DNA from: Desulfocurvus vexinensis DSM 17965
Lineage (GTDB): Bacteria; Desulfobacterota; Desulfovibrionia; Desulfovibrionales; Desulfovibrionaceae
Direction of reading: 5' to 3'
Length of the DNA stretch: 64,000 nt
Assembly: GCF_000519125.1 (NCBI RefSeq)
Contig: NZ_JAEX01000012.1
Span: 1 to 64,000, forward strand
Shown here: in pieces, positions 38,348-48,244 of the stretch
How positions within the stretch are numbered: the stretch's first letter is position 1
Layout: each line of letters opens with the position of its first letter
Program-made: the position numbers and the translations under genes
Notes under the pieces: generated by a model
Told to the model about the DNA's origin: nothing
What the model saw: the letters and a program-made list of their open reading frames with translations, nothing else
Database searches by the model: none

Positions 38348-39055
38348 ATGACCACCGCCAGCATCTGCCCCCGCGCCCACGGCGAAGGGGGCCTTGGCAG
38401 GCCGCAGCGCAGTTGGGGCGCGCTGTGGGCCTGCGCCGTCAACGGCAAGGACCTGACCCAGCACGCCCTGGCGACCACGGCGGACCTGGGCAGCGCCGCC
38501 AGCCTCGACGCGGGCGCCGAACCCGGCAACGTGGCGCAGCTGGACGGCGCGGGGCGCCTGCCCGCGCCGCTGGGGGCCGTGGCGCCCGGCACCGTCCTGG
38601 CCTTCGCCGGGGCGGCCCCGCCCGAGGGGTATCTCGAATGCGACGGGGCGAGCGTCTCGCGCGCGGCCTACGCGGCGCTGTTCGCGGCCATCGGCACGAC
38701 CTTCGGCGCGGGCGACGGCAGCACGACCTTTGCCCTGCCCGACCTGCGCGGCGAGTTCGTGCGCGGCTGGGACCACGGGCGCGGGGCCGATGCGGGGCGC
38801 AGCCTGGGTTCGGCCCAGGGCGACGCCATCCGCAACATCACGGGCGAGGCCACGCGGACCGGGACGTTTGGTCTCATCGCAAACGACGCTGCGAACGTCA
38901 CCGGATGCTTCGAGTTGGGCACCGCCACCACGGGCATCATCAGCAGTGGGACTGGCTCCGCGCGCTGGCTGGCCTTCGACGCCTCCAACGTGGTGCCCAC
39001 CGCCAACGAGAACCGCCCGCGCAACGTCGCGTTCCTGCACGTCATCAAATACTAG
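38348..39055 (+). CDS. Phage tail collar-domain protein
   Basis: A 235-residue tail-fibre tip protein. It carries the tail collar signature: PGTVLAFAGAAPPEGYLECDGASVSRAAYAALF-type residues (about 80-112), then GDGSTTFALPDLRGEFVRGWD (about 120-140). It ends NRPRNVAFLHVIKY, the usual C-terminus of collar fibres. AGGAGG precedes the start by 5 bases. It is 116 bp after the fibre gene and 8 bp before the assembly gene. Confidence 0.87.
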   Translation: MTTASICPRAHGEGGLGRPQRSWGALWACAVNGKDLTQHALATTADLGSAASLDAGAEPGNVAQLDGAGRLPAPLGAVAPGTVLAFAGAAPPEGYLECDGASVSRAAYAALFAAIGTTFGAGDGSTTFALPDLRGEFVRGWDHGRGADAGRSLGSAQGDAIRNITGEATRTGTFGLIANDAANVTGCFELGTATTGIISSGTGSARWLAFDASNVVPTANENRPRNVAFLHVIKY

Positions 39056-39063
39056 GAGGAGCC

Positions 39064-39543
39064 ATGCAGTTGTATCACTACCACCCCGAGACGGGCGAAG
39101 CCCTTGGCGCCAGCCCGGCTCGGCCCGACCCCCTGGCGCCGGGCGGCTGGCTCATCCCGGCCCACGCCACCACCCAGGCCCCGCCCGAGGCGCCGCCGGG
39201 GCGGGCCGCCGTCTGGCAGGGCGGGGCCTGGGCCCTGGTGGAGGATCACCGGGGGCGCCAGGGTTGGCTTGACGGCCAGCCCGCGACCCTCACCGGGCTT
39301 GGCCCCCTGCCCGCAGGCTGGGCCGACGCCGCCCCCGAGCCCGACGCCGCCGCGTTGGCCGCCCTGGTCCGCGCAGAGCGCGACACGCGCCTGGCGGCCT
39401 GCGACTGGACGCAGCTGCCCGACGCGCCGCTGGATGGCGCCCAGCGCGCGGCCTGGGCCGCCTGCCGCCAGGGGCTGCGCGACGTGCCCCAGCAGCCGGG
39501 CTTCCCGGGGGCGGTGCAGTGGCCCGGGGCGCCCCAGGGCTGA
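39064..39543 (+). CDS. Phage tail fibre assembly chaperone-like protein
   Basis: A 159-residue protein. The C-terminal third has the phage tail assembly chaperone pattern: RDTRLAACDWTQLPDAPL, then RAAWAACRQGLRDVPQQPGFP and VQWP. Such proteins help fold or attach the fibre encoded upstream. The N-terminal part (MQLYHYHPETGEALGASPAR) is typical of fibre-assembly partners. AGGAGG precedes the start. Confidence 0.85.
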   Translation: MQLYHYHPETGEALGASPARPDPLAPGGWLIPAHATTQAPPEAPPGRAAVWQGGAWALVEDHRGRQGWLDGQPATLTGLGPLPAGWADAAPEPDAAALAALVRAERDTRLAACDWTQLPDAPLDGAQRAAWAACRQGLRDVPQQPGFPGAVQWPGAPQG

Positions 39544-39629
39544 GGCCAGCGCCGCGACAGTTTCCGCCCGCCGGGCGCCGCTTCCGGCGCCCCCTGCCCC
39601 GCCCCTGCCCTTCCTTCGGGTTGGCCTCC

Positions 39630-39664
39630 GGCCCGGGCCCGGCGACCGTCGCCGGGCCCGGGCC
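39630..39664 (+). repeat. Perfect 35-bp palindrome after the tail cassette
   Basis: 17-bp GC arms around a single C; folded as RNA it gives a very stable hairpin. No U-tract follows. It lies between the assembly gene and topB and probably ends the tail transcript. Confidence 0.7.
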
Positions 39665-39704
39665 CCTTCCCCCCGGGGCCGTCCCCTGGTAGACAGGGCC
39701 TGCC

Positions 39705-42035
39705 ATGTCCGTCACCCTCGTCGTCGCCGAGAAGCCCTCCGTGGGCCGCGAGATCGCCAAGGTCCTGGGCCTGCCGGGGCGCGGCTCGGGCTGCATCTCC
39801 GGCCCGGGCTGGGTCGTCACCTGGGCCGTGGGCCACCTCATCGGCATCGCCGAGCCCGGCGACCAGGACCCGGCCTGGGCCGGGCGCTGGCACATGCGCA
39901 TGTTGCCCATGGTCCCTGCGCGCTTCCGGCTGGCCGTGCTGCCCGAGTCGGCCCGGCAGTACGAGGTGGTGCGCGGGCTCATGCTGCGCGAGGACGTGGG
40001 CGAGATCATTAACGCCACCGACGCCGGGCGCGAGGGTGAGCTGATCTTCCGGCGCATCGCCATGCTTGCCGGGTGCGACAAGCCCGTGCGCCGCCTGTGG
40101 GCCAGCGACATGACCGAGCAGGGCCTGAAGAAGGCCCTGGCGGGCACCGTGCCCGCCGAGCGCAAGCGCAACCTGGGCCTGGCGGCCTTTGCCCGCGCCG
40201 AGGCCGACTGGCTGGTGGGCATGAACTACTCGCGGCTGTTCACCTTGAAGGACGGCTCGCTGATCACCGTGGGCCGCGTGCAGACCCCGGTGCTCAAGCT
40301 GCTGGTGGACCGCCGCCGCGAGATCGAGCACTTTACCCCACGCGACTACTGGACCGTGGAAGCCACCCTGGCCCACGGCGAGGAGCCCTTTGCCGCCACC
40401 TGGCACGCCCCGCCGGACTACAAGGAAACGCGCATCGACCGGCGCGACGAGGCCGAGGCTGTGGTGGCGGGCTGCGCCGGGCGCGAGGGCGCGGTGCTTT
40501 CCGTGGAGAGCGCCGCGCGCCAGCAGAAGCCGCCCCTGCCCTTCGACCTGACCACCCTGCAACGCGAGGCCAACGCGCGCCTGGGCCTGTCGGCCAAGGA
40601 CACCCTGGCCGTGGCCCAGGCCCTGTACGAGCGGCGCAAGCTCATCACCTACCCGCGCACCGATTCGCGGCACCTGACCCGCGAGCTGTTCGCCGAGGTG
40701 CTGGAGCACCTGCGCGCGGTGTACGCCCATTTTCCCGACGAGGCCCGGGCCGCCGCCGAGGGCGTCAAGGCCGGGGGGCGGCGCTTCGAATGCGTCAGCG
40801 ACGCCAAGGTCACCGACCACCACGCCATCATCCCCACCGCCGCCCGGGCCAACCGCCAGGCCCTGTCCGCCGACGAGTGGAACGTCTACGAGATGATCTG
40901 CCGCCGGTTCTGCGCGGCGTTCATGGCCCCGGCGAAGTTTTCGGCCACCACCGTGTGGGCCGAGGTGGCCGGGCAGCGTTTCAAGGCCACGGGCAAGGTG
41001 TTCAAGGAGCTGGGCTGGCTGACCGCCGAGCCCTGGCGCGCGGCGGCGGACAACCCCCTGCCCCGGCTGCGCAAGGGCGCGCCCGTGGCCGCCCGGGCCC
41101 TGGAGGCCAAGGCCCACCAGACCAAGCCCCCGGCGCACTTCACCGACGCCACGCTGCTGGGTGCCATGGAGACGGCGGGCAAGCTGGTGGAGGACGGCGA
41201 ACTGCGCGAGGCCATGAAGGAGCGCGGCCTGGGCACCCCGGCCACCCGGGCCCAGATCATCGAGACCCTGGTGGCCCGCAAGTACGTGGCCCGCGACGGC
41301 AAGAAGCTCGTGGCCACCGACGCGGGCCGCCACGCCGTGGAGCTGGTGGAGGCCCACCTGCCGCAGATGGTCTCGCCGGAGCTGACCGGGGAGTGGGAGA
41401 AGCGCCTGGGGGACATCGAGCAGGGCCGCGACACCTACCCGGCCTTCATGCAGGCCATCCGCGAGGCCGTGCGCCAGGGAGTGGACGCCGTGCGCGACGC
41501 GCCCCTGGTGCCCCACGCCCGGCTGTTCGGTTCCGGGCTGGACGAGAACGGCTTCCCCCTGGACGCCGCCCCGGCCCGCCGCCCGACACCCGCGCGGCCC
41601 CCGGCGCCTGCCCCTGCGCCCGCGCTGCAGGGCCCGGAAGCGGCCCCCGGCGTCGAGGCCGCGCCGCCCGCCGCCGGGCCGCCCCCGTCCGCCGCCCCCG
41701 CGCCCCCGGCCACGGACCGCGACGGCTTTCCTCTGGAGGCGCCTCCGGGAGCGGACGGCGCCCCCGCCGAAGCCCTGGGCGCCTGCCCGCTGTGCGGGCG
41801 CGATGTGGTCGAGCGGCCCGGGGCCTTCGAGTGCGTGGCCCGGGCCACGGGCGAGTGCGAGTTTTCCATCCCCCGGCGGCTGTTCGGCGGCGAGGTGCGC
41901 GCGGCCCTGGTGCGCGACCTGCTGGCCAAGGGCCGCACCTTCCGGCGCACGCGCTTCGTCTCGCGCGCGGGCAAGCCCTTCAACGCCAACCTGCGCCTGG
42001 CGGGCGGCAGGGTCGAGCTGGATTTCGGCGACTGA
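39705..42035 (+). CDS. topB: DNA topoisomerase III
   Basis: A 776-residue type IA topoisomerase that decatenates DNA. It has a Toprim domain at the N-terminus (VVAEKPSVGREIAKVLG; NATDAGREGEL near 110) and the catalytic Tyr in LITYPRTDSRHL (near 315). The core ends with GLGTPATRAQIIETLVARKYV (near 510). After residue 610 there is a Pro/Ala-rich linker bracketed by two similar motifs, ENGFPLD (near 614) and RDGFPLE (near 672). A C-terminal partial zinc-ribbon-like domain follows (CPLCG then FECVARATGECEF). The linker is low-complexity and may be lineage-specific. Confidence 0.94.
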   Translation: MSVTLVVAEKPSVGREIAKVLGLPGRGSGCISGPGWVVTWAVGHLIGIAEPGDQDPAWAGRWHMRMLPMVPARFRLAVLPESARQYEVVRGLMLREDVGEIINATDAGREGELIFRRIAMLAGCDKPVRRLWASDMTEQGLKKALAGTVPAERKRNLGLAAFARAEADWLVGMNYSRLFTLKDGSLITVGRVQTPVLKLLVDRRREIEHFTPRDYWTVEATLAHGEEPFAATWHAPPDYKETRIDRRDEAEAVVAGCAGREGAVLSVESAARQQKPPLPFDLTTLQREANARLGLSAKDTLAVAQALYERRKLITYPRTDSRHLTRELFAEVLEHLRAVYAHFPDEARAAAEGVKAGGRRFECVSDAKVTDHHAIIPTAARANRQALSADEWNVYEMICRRFCAAFMAPAKFSATTVWAEVAGQRFKATGKVFKELGWLTAEPWRAAADNPLPRLRKGAPVAARALEAKAHQTKPPAHFTDATLLGAMETAGKLVEDGELREAMKERGLGTPATRAQIIETLVARKYVARDGKKLVATDAGRHAVELVEAHLPQMVSPELTGEWEKRLGDIEQGRDTYPAFMQAIREAVRQGVDAVRDAPLVPHARLFGSGLDENGFPLDAAPARRPTPARPPAPAPAPALQGPEAAPGVEAAPPAAGPPPSAAPAPPATDRDGFPLEAPPGADGAPAEALGACPLCGRDVVERPGAFECVARATGECEFSIPRRLFGGEVRAALVRDLLAKGRTFRRTRFVSRAGKPFNANLRLAGGRVELDFGD

Positions 42036-42052
42036 CGGCGGCCCCGCCCGGT

Positions 42053-42442
42053 TCAGGACGGGTCGCGGCGGGCGTCGATGCACACCTGCCCATCGGGCAG
42101 CACATGCACCGTGAAGCTGCGCATGGGCAGCAGCAGGCCGGGATCGTGGCGCGCCTCGGGAATGGCGGGGGGATGGTCGCAGGTCGTGCCCTCGGGCAGG
42201 CGGTAGACCGCAAGCTTGCCGATGGCCCGCAGGGGCGGGGCCTGGAAGGTCTGGGCGCTGCCGGGCGCGCTGGTCAGGCTGCGCCGTCCGGGGCCGCTGG
42301 CGCTCCACAGGTCGAAGGTCACGCAGTAGGCCGCCTCGGCGGAGTCGTTGCGCAGGGTCAGGGTGCCGCATTCCCCCGGCAGGGGCAGGCACAGGGCCGC
42401 CAGGGCGGCGGCCAGCAGGAGCAGGGCGGTCTTGCTGGGCAT
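42053..42442 (-). CDS. Small secreted protein of unknown function
   Basis: A 129-residue protein with a signal peptide (about 1-25, TALLLLAAALAALCLPLPGECG). The mature part is beta-rich with three Cys (AYCVTFDL, GTTCDHPP, GQVCIDARRD) that could form a disulfide. It is not recognised. Convergent with topB, 17 bp apart. The start at 42442 is the first ATG with a signal peptide; a clear Shine-Dalgarno is lacking. Confidence 0.6.
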   Translation of the reverse strand: MPSKTALLLLAAALAALCLPLPGECGTLTLRNDSAEAAYCVTFDLWSASGPGRRSLTSAPGSAQTFQAPPLRAIGKLAVYRLPEGTTCDHPPAIPEARHDPGLLLPMRSFTVHVLPDGQVCIDARRDPS

Positions 42443-42583
42443 GGCGTGTGTCGCATCGCCCCCGGGCGACGCTCTATCGTCATCCTATAGCCCGGCCTTT
42501 GCGTGCGTGGTATAGGGGAATTCCTGTATTCTCGCCCCCCGGCCACGCCCCTCACGGGCCATGCCCCCGGCCATGCCCTCCGG

Positions 42584-45013
42584 TCACGCGCCCTGGATGC
42601 CCCGGACCAGCTCGTGCAGCCTGCGGGCCTGCTCCTCCAGCCCGCTGATGGTCCGCGCGCTGTGGGCCATTTCCTCCAGGGTGTCCCGGGTGATGGCGCT
42701 CACGTCCTCCACGGCGCGGCTGATCTCCTCGCCGGCCACGGCCTGCTCCTCGCTGGCGGCGGCAATGGCCTGCACCTGGCGCGCCGTGCCCTCGATGAGC
42801 GCCACGATCTCGCGCAGGGCCTGGCCGGAATGGCGCGCCAGCTCCGTGCTCTTTGCCACGGCGGAGAACGCCTCGCGCGTGGCCCGGGCGCTTTCGGCGG
42901 TGCCCTTCTGGATGCCGTCCACGGCGGCGGTCACCTCGCGGGTGGCGGTCATGGTTTTTTCGGCCAGCTTGCGCACCTCGTCGGCCACCACGGCGAAGCC
43001 CCGGCCCGCGTCGCCTGCCCGGGCGGCCTCGATGGCCGCGTTGAGCGCCAGCAGATTGGTCTGGTCGGCGATGTCCTCGATGACGGTGATGACGTGGCCG
43101 ATGTCGCCCGCGCGCTGGCCCAGTTCGCGCATGTCGGCGTCCAGGGCCTGGGTGCGCCCGCGCAACTGCTCGATGGACGCGATGACCCGGCCCACGGCGG
43201 CGTCGCCCTCCAGGGCCTTGGCCCGGGCGGCGTCGGCGCCCAGGGCGGCGGCCCCCGCGTTTCTGGCCACGTCGCTGGTGGTGGCGCTCATCTGCTGCAT
43301 GCTGGCCGCCGTGGCCATGGTCCGCTCGTTCTGGCGCCCGGCGCCGCTCTCGGTCTCGCGCACCTGGCGCAGCAGCTCCGTGGCCGCCTCGGAGACCCCG
43401 GCGGCGATGGCCCCGGCGTCGCTGGCCGTGCGCGTCATGCGCTCGGTCTGCTCCAGGATGCGCCGCTCCTGGGCGCGGATGGGGGTCAGGTCGAAATACA
43501 GGGAAAACACCCCCAGCAGGGCGCCGTCCAGGTCGTAGACCGGGGTGGCGCTGACGCTGACCGTGACCCGGCCCCCGGCGGCGGGCAGCTCCACTTCGCG
43601 CTCCTGGCGCGCCTGGGCACGCAGGGCGGCCAGGGAGGTGGTCTCGCGCCCGGGGTCGCCGTGGAAAAACCCGCCCGCGCCCTGGCCCAGGAAGTCCTGC
43701 GGCTGGCCGGGCTTGCCCAGCAGGCGCAGCAGGCGTTCGTTGACGAAGGTGATGCACCCCTGGCGGTCGAGGACCAGGCAGGGCAGGGCCACCCCGTCCA
43801 GCACGCCCTGGGCAAAGCCGAGCTTCTTCTTGACCTCGGTGAACATGGCCCGCACGCCGTCGGCCAGGGCGGCCATCTCGGCCCGGAAGCGCCCGTCCAG
43901 CTCGGCGTGGAAATCGCCGCCGCCCACCCGGGCCAGGAAGCCCTGCACGGCCTCCAGGGGCCGCAGGATCTCCTGGCGCACGAAGAGCAGCGAGGCCGCC
44001 CCGGCCAGCAGCGACACCACCAGCCCCGCCGCCACCGCCGCCCAGCGCAGGGCGCGCACCGGGGCGAAGGCCTCGCGGGTGCCGACCTCGGCCACCACGG
44101 CCCAGCCCAGCCCGCCGGACTCCAGCGGCGCGAAGGCCGAGAGCACCTCGTGGCCCAGGTAGCCCGTGATGATCCGCGTGTCGGCCCGGCCCGCCAGGGC
44201 CGCGCCCACGGCCTCGGTGTCCACGCGGCCCCGGTCCGGCGCGGCGAAGCTGGCGGCCACGCTGCGGCCTGCGGGGTCCAGTCGCGAGGGCGAGCGCATC
44301 AGCCCGTCGGGCCCCACGAGGTAGCTCTCGCCGCTTTGGCCCATGCCCCCGGCCCCGGCGGCCATGACCGCGCCGATGGCCTCCAGGGGCAGGCGCAGCA
44401 CCGCCGCGCCCTGGATCTCGCCGATGTGCGAGCGCACGGGCGCCGCCACGAACATGGCCGGGCGGCCCTCCAGGGCGGGGTAGGGCGCGGCGTCCACCAG
44501 GGTCGTCTGCCCGGCCATGGCCCCGGCCCAGGCCCGGGCCAGGTTGGAGTCCGCCAGCAGGGTGCCCTGCTTCAGGTCCTCGCCCAGCTCGCGGCCCCGG
44601 AGGTGGCTGTAGTACACCCGCCCGTCGTCGCCCACGAGCAGCGCGTCCTCGAAGCCGAGCACCTCCACGAAGGGCGCGAAGGCCCCGCCCACATAGTCCA
44701 GCAGCTCCACGAAGGCCGGGTCGGCCACGTCCATGCGCACCCCGGCCTTGGCCGTGCCCCAGGCGTGGTCGCGCAGCATGCCCAGGGCGTTGTAGACCTC
44801 CTTGACCCCCGCGTAGATCGCGGCCTCGTGCGTGAAGCGCGCCAGCAGCGCCTCCAGTTCGTGCAGCCGCGCGTCGCGCACGGAGGTCAACTGCTGGCGC
44901 GAGGCCGCGTCCAGGGCGCTGGTGGCCCGCTGCACGCTGAACAGGCCCACCGTGGCCGTGGGCACCAGGCACGCGAGCAGGCTGAAGATCATGAGCTTCA
45001 TTCGCAGGGTCAT
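42584..45013 (-). CDS. Methyl-accepting chemotaxis protein with dCache-like and PAS domains
   Basis: An 809-residue receptor. It has a membrane segment (about 8-28), a large periplasmic Cache-like domain (about 30-315), a second membrane segment (about 322-345) and HAMP. A cytoplasmic PAS domain follows (about 405-510; [22 protein letters not shown]), then the MCP signalling hairpin with tip [22 protein letters not shown] (near 655-675). It is divergent from lutABC, with which it shares a 271-bp gap. Lactate or another carboxylate is a reasonable but unproven ligand. Confidence 0.93.
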   Translation of the reverse strand: MTLRMKLMIFSLLACLVPTATVGLFSVQRATSALDAASRQQLTSVRDARLHELEALLARFTHEAAIYAGVKEVYNALGMLRDHAWGTAKAGVRMDVADPAFVELLDYVGGAFAPFVEVLGFEDALLVGDDGRVYYSHLRGRELGEDLKQGTLLADSNLARAWAGAMAGQTTLVDAAPYPALEGRPAMFVAAPVRSHIGEIQGAAVLRLPLEAIGAVMAAGAGGMGQSGESYLVGPDGLMRSPSRLDPAGRSVAASFAAPDRGRVDTEAVGAALAGRADTRIITGYLGHEVLSAFAPLESGGLGWAVVAEVGTREAFAPVRALRWAAVAAGLVVSLLAGAASLLFVRQEILRPLEAVQGFLARVGGGDFHAELDGRFRAEMAALADGVRAMFTEVKKKLGFAQGVLDGVALPCLVLDRQGCITFVNERLLRLLGKPGQPQDFLGQGAGGFFHGDPGRETTSLAALRAQARQEREVELPAAGGRVTVSVSATPVYDLDGALLGVFSLYFDLTPIRAQERRILEQTERMTRTASDAGAIAAGVSEAATELLRQVRETESGAGRQNERTMATAASMQQMSATTSDVARNAGAAALGADAARAKALEGDAAVGRVIASIEQLRGRTQALDADMRELGQRAGDIGHVITVIEDIADQTNLLALNAAIEAARAGDAGRGFAVVADEVRKLAEKTMTATREVTAAVDGIQKGTAESARATREAFSAVAKSTELARHSGQALREIVALIEGTARQVQAIAAASEEQAVAGEEISRAVEDVSAITRDTLEEMAHSARTISGLEEQARRLHELVRGIQGA

Positions 45014-45237
45014 CGGGGCTCCTTGGGGTGGTGTTGCGGGCTGGCGGCCCAGGCCCTCCCGTAGCGCATCTGCCGGGCGCCGGGAGCGACATCCTGTGAA
45101 GATGCGGTGACGATTTCGCTACGGAGCCTGGCGGGCAAGGCGATTTCGGCGCCCGCCCGGGCGGGGGCGCGGGCGGCGGCCCTGCGCCGGGTGACGCCCC
45201 GGTGACGGCCTGGCGGCCTGGCGGGCCGCCCCGGGCG

Positions 45238-45265
45238 TTGACTTGAGGCCCAAAGAGTTCATACT
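45238..45265 (+). promoter_or_regulatory. Candidate promoter of lutABC
   Basis: TTGACT (45238-45243), a 16-bp spacer, then CATACT (45260-45265), 19 bp before the lutA start. Confidence 0.35.
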
Positions 45266-45284
45266 CCCGGGCCTTGGAGCGCCG

Positions 45285-46013
45285 ATGACACACGCAAGCC
45301 TTTTCATTCCCTGCCTGGTGGAGCAGTTCATGCCCGAGGCGGGCGAGGCCGCCGCGCGGGTGCTGGCCCGGGCGGGCGTCCGGGTGGACTGCCCCCGGGG
45401 CCAGACCTGCTGCGGCCAGCCGCTGTACAAGTCCGGCCACGGCGACCAGGCCCGGGCCCTGGCCCTGCGGTTCCTGCGCCTGTTCGCACAGGCCGAGGCC
45501 GTGGTCGCGCCCTCGGGCTCGTGCGTGCACATGGTGCGCGCGGTCTACCCCGGGCTGCTGGCCGACGACCCTGCGGCCCACGCCGAGGCCCTGGCCCTGG
45601 GGGCGCGGACCTTCGAGCTGACGGAATTCCTGGTGCGCCGCCTGGGGGTGACCGACCTGGGGGCGCATTTCGCGGGCACCGTGGCCTACCACGATTCCTG
45701 CCAGGTGGGCCGGGCCCTGGGCGTGCGCGCCGAGCCGCTGGCCCTCTTGCGCGCCGTGAAGGGCCTGACCCTGGCCGAGGTGGCGGACGCCGACCAGTGC
45801 TGCGGCTTCGGCGGGCCCTTCGCCGTACAGTTCGAGACCGTGTCCGCCGCGCTTTTGGGCGACAAGCTGGACGCCCTGGCCGCCAGCGGCGCCACGGCCC
45901 TGACCGCCGCCGAGCCGAGCTGCCTGCTGCACCTGCGCGGCGGCCTGCAAAAGCGCGGGCTGGACCTGCCCGTTGTGCATATCGCCCAGATCCTGGCCTC
46001 GGAGGCGCCATGA
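45285..46013 (+). CDS. lutA: Lactate utilization protein A (CCG-domain protein)
   Basis: A 242-residue cytosolic subunit of the LutABC L-lactate oxidation complex. It has two Cys-rich CCG domains: CGQPLYKSG with CCG (about 42) and SGSC (about 83), then HDSCQVGRALG and CCGFGGPF (about 140-190). These bind an Fe-S or heterodisulfide-type centre as in HdrB. The ATG at 45285 follows GGAG by 5 bases. Its stop overlaps the lutB start. Confidence 0.93.
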   Translation: MTHASLFIPCLVEQFMPEAGEAAARVLARAGVRVDCPRGQTCCGQPLYKSGHGDQARALALRFLRLFAQAEAVVAPSGSCVHMVRAVYPGLLADDPAAHAEALALGARTFELTEFLVRRLGVTDLGAHFAGTVAYHDSCQVGRALGVRAEPLALLRAVKGLTLAEVADADQCCGFGGPFAVQFETVSAALLGDKLDALAASGATALTAAEPSCLLHLRGGLQKRGLDLPVVHIAQILASEAP

Positions 46014-47464
46014 GCCCGCAGACCCCCTTTCGCGCCGCCGCCGCTGCGGCCCTGGCCGACGCCCGGCTGCGCGCGACCCTGAAAAGCGCCGTGGCCGTGT
46101 TTCGCGGCAACCGCGCCCGGGGCCTGGCCCTGCTGCCCGAGGCCGAGTTCGAGGCCCTGCGCGAGCGTGCCGCCGAGGTCCGTCGCCGCTGCCTGCGCTC
46201 GCTGCCCGCGCTGCTGGAGCGCCTGGAGCACAACGTGGTCGCCCTGGGCGGGCACGTCCACTGGGCGCGCACCGGCGCCGAGGCCAACGCGATCGTGGCG
46301 GACATCGCCGCCGCCGAGGGCGTACGCCTGGCCGTCAAGGGCAAGTCCATGGTCACCGAGGAGACGGGCCTGAACGCCGCCCTCGAAGCCCGGGGCGTGG
46401 AAGTGGTGGAGACCGACCTGGGCGAGTGGATCGTCCAGCTCGCGGGCGAGAAGCCTTCGCACATCGTGGCCCCGGCCATGCACAAGGACCGTCGCGAGGT
46501 CTCCGAGCTGTTCCACGCCCACCTGGGCGAGCCCCTGTCCGACGACATCCCCGAACTGACCCTCATGGCCCGCCGCGCCCTGCGCGCCAAGTTCCTGGCC
46601 GCCGACATGGGCATCACCGGCGCCAACATGGCCGTGGCCGAGACCGGCAGCCTCGTCCTCGTGGAGAACGAGGGCAACATCCGCATGAGCACCACCCTGC
46701 CGCGCGTCCACGTCGCCGTCATGAGCATCGAGAAGGTCGTGGCCACCCTGGACGACATGGCCGCCCTGCTGGCCGTGCTGCCGCGCAGTTGCACCGGGCA
46801 GACCCTGTCGTCGTATACCTCGGTCCTCTCCGGGCCGCGTCGCCCGGGCCAGGCCGACGGGGCCCGTGCCTTCCACCTTGTGCTGCTGGACAACGGGCGC
46901 TCGGGCATCGTGGCCGACCCGGCCATGCGCGACGTGCTGGCCTGCATTCGCTGCGGGGCCTGCATCAACGTCTGCCCGGTCTACGCCCAGGTGGGCGGAC
47001 ACAGCTACGGCTCGGCCTACTGCGGACCCATGGGCTCGCTGCTGGCGCCGCTTTTGGCCCGCGCCCAGGGCGACCCCGGGGCTGCGGCCCTGGCCGAGCT
47101 GCCCTTTGCCTGCACCACCTGCGGGGCCTGCGCCGCGGTCTGCCCCGTGCGTATCGACCATCCGCCCCTTTTGCTGGAGCTGCGCCGCCGCGCTGCCGCC
47201 GCGCCACAGACCGCCGCCCTGGCGCCCCTGGGCCCGCGCGCCGCCGCCGCCTTTGCCCGGCTGGCCGCGCGGCCCGGGCTGTGGCGCGCCGCCGCCGCCG
47301 CCGCCCGCACCCTGGACCCCGGCCTGCGCCTGGCCCGCTGCCTGCCCGGCGTGGGCGCGGCCATCGCCCTGTGGGCCCGCAGCCGCAGGCCCCCGCGCCT
47401 GTGCAAGCCGTTTTCCGCCCGCTGGGGCCGCCTGCGGCGCACCCTGGAGGACCACCATGGCTGA
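46010..47464 (+). CDS. lutB: Lactate utilization protein B (iron-sulfur protein)
   Basis: A 484-residue iron-sulfur electron-transfer subunit of the lactate oxidation complex. The N-terminal LUD domain (about 65-300; KGKSMVTEETGLN, ITGANMAVAETGSLVLVENEGN) is followed by two [4Fe-4S] motifs: CIRCGACINVCPV (about 305-317) and CTTCGACAAVCPV (about 367-379). The C-terminus ends in a basic RWGRLRRTLEDHHG. It is translationally coupled to lutA and overlaps lutC by 8 bp. Confidence 0.95.
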   Translation: MSPQTPFRAAAAAALADARLRATLKSAVAVFRGNRARGLALLPEAEFEALRERAAEVRRRCLRSLPALLERLEHNVVALGGHVHWARTGAEANAIVADIAAAEGVRLAVKGKSMVTEETGLNAALEARGVEVVETDLGEWIVQLAGEKPSHIVAPAMHKDRREVSELFHAHLGEPLSDDIPELTLMARRALRAKFLAADMGITGANMAVAETGSLVLVENEGNIRMSTTLPRVHVAVMSIEKVVATLDDMAALLAVLPRSCTGQTLSSYTSVLSGPRRPGQADGARAFHLVLLDNGRSGIVADPAMRDVLACIRCGACINVCPVYAQVGGHSYGSAYCGPMGSLLAPLLARAQGDPGAAALAELPFACTTCGACAAVCPVRIDHPPLLLELRRRAAAAPQTAALAPLGPRAAAAFARLAARPGLWRAAAAAARTLDPGLRLARCLPGVGAAIALWARSRRPPRLCKPFSARWGRLRRTLEDHHG

Positions 47465-48131
47465 CGCCCGCAGCGAAATCCTCATGGCCCTGCGCCTGGC
47501 CTTGACCGACTGCCCTGACCCCGGGCCCGCGCCCCGGCCCGGGGCCAGCGAGGCCTTCGGCCCCGACGATCCGGCGGCCCTGGCCGCAGCCTGCGCGCGC
47601 TGCGGCGTGCGCCTGCTGCCCGTGCCCGACTGGGCCGGGGCCCGCGCCGCCGTGGCCGGGCTGCTGCGCGAGCTCGGCGTGCGCAGCGCCGCCATCCAGG
47701 ACCACCCCGACCTCGCGCCCCTGGACCTGCCCGGCCTGTGCGCCACCCTGGGCGTCGAGGTCATCCCCGTCCGCGAAGAGTCCATCCGCGACCTGGCCCG
47801 GGCCGACATCGGCATCACCTCGGCCCTGGGCCTGCTGGCCGAGTCGGGGTCCATCCTCGTGGCCGCCGGGGCCGACGCGCCGCGCAGCATCTCGCTGTTG
47901 CCCGAAACCCACCTCGCTGTGGTGCCCCCGGGGCGCACCGTGCCGGGCATCGCCAACCTCGCGCCCCTGCTGCGCGCCCTGGCCGACGCCCAGGGCCACC
48001 TGCCCTCGGCCCTGCACGCCATCACCGGCCCCAGCTCCACAGGCGACATCGAGATGGTCGTGGTCAAGGGCGTCCACGGCCCGGTGCGCGTGGCGGTGGT
48101 GGCCGTGGGCCTGGAGGGCGGCGCAGGCTAG
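47457..48131 (+). CDS. lutC: Lactate utilization protein C
   Basis: A 224-residue LUD-domain protein, third subunit of LutABC. The motifs are DIGITSALGLLAESGSILVAA and PRSISLLPETHLAVVPPGRTVPGI (about 115-165), ending GPSSTGDIEMVVVKGVHGP. It overlaps the lutB 3' end and is followed by a bidirectional terminator. Confidence 0.93.
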   Translation: MADARSEILMALRLALTDCPDPGPAPRPGASEAFGPDDPAALAAACARCGVRLLPVPDWAGARAAVAGLLRELGVRSAAIQDHPDLAPLDLPGLCATLGVEVIPVREESIRDLARADIGITSALGLLAESGSILVAAGADAPRSISLLPETHLAVVPPGRTVPGIANLAPLLRALADAQGHLPSALHAITGPSSTGDIEMVVVKGVHGPVRVAVVAVGLEGGAG

Positions 48132-48175
48132 GCGCGGGGGCTGCGGCCCCCCCTGGTGCCGGGCCCGCAACGAAA

Positions 48176-48209
48176 ACGGCCTCCCCGCGCGCTGGCGCAG
48201 GGAGGCCGT
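48176..48209. terminator. Bidirectional terminator between lutC and thiC
   Basis: A 10-bp stem ACGGCCTCCC (48176-48185) with GGGAGGCCGT (48200-48209). On the minus strand TTTCGTT follows; on the plus strand CTTGTTT follows. Confidence 0.75.
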
Positions 48210-48244
48210 CTTGTTTCCGGCTCGCGGGAGGGCTGGCCCCCGGG

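Noticed and set aside
37368-39543. Full prophage with attachment sites
   Set aside because: No integrase, terminase, capsid or flanking direct repeats seen; only the tail-tip genes.
42552-45980. Very long minus-frame reading across the chemoreceptor and lutA
   Set aside because: Out-of-frame product of GC-rich genes; the real proteins are clear in other frames.
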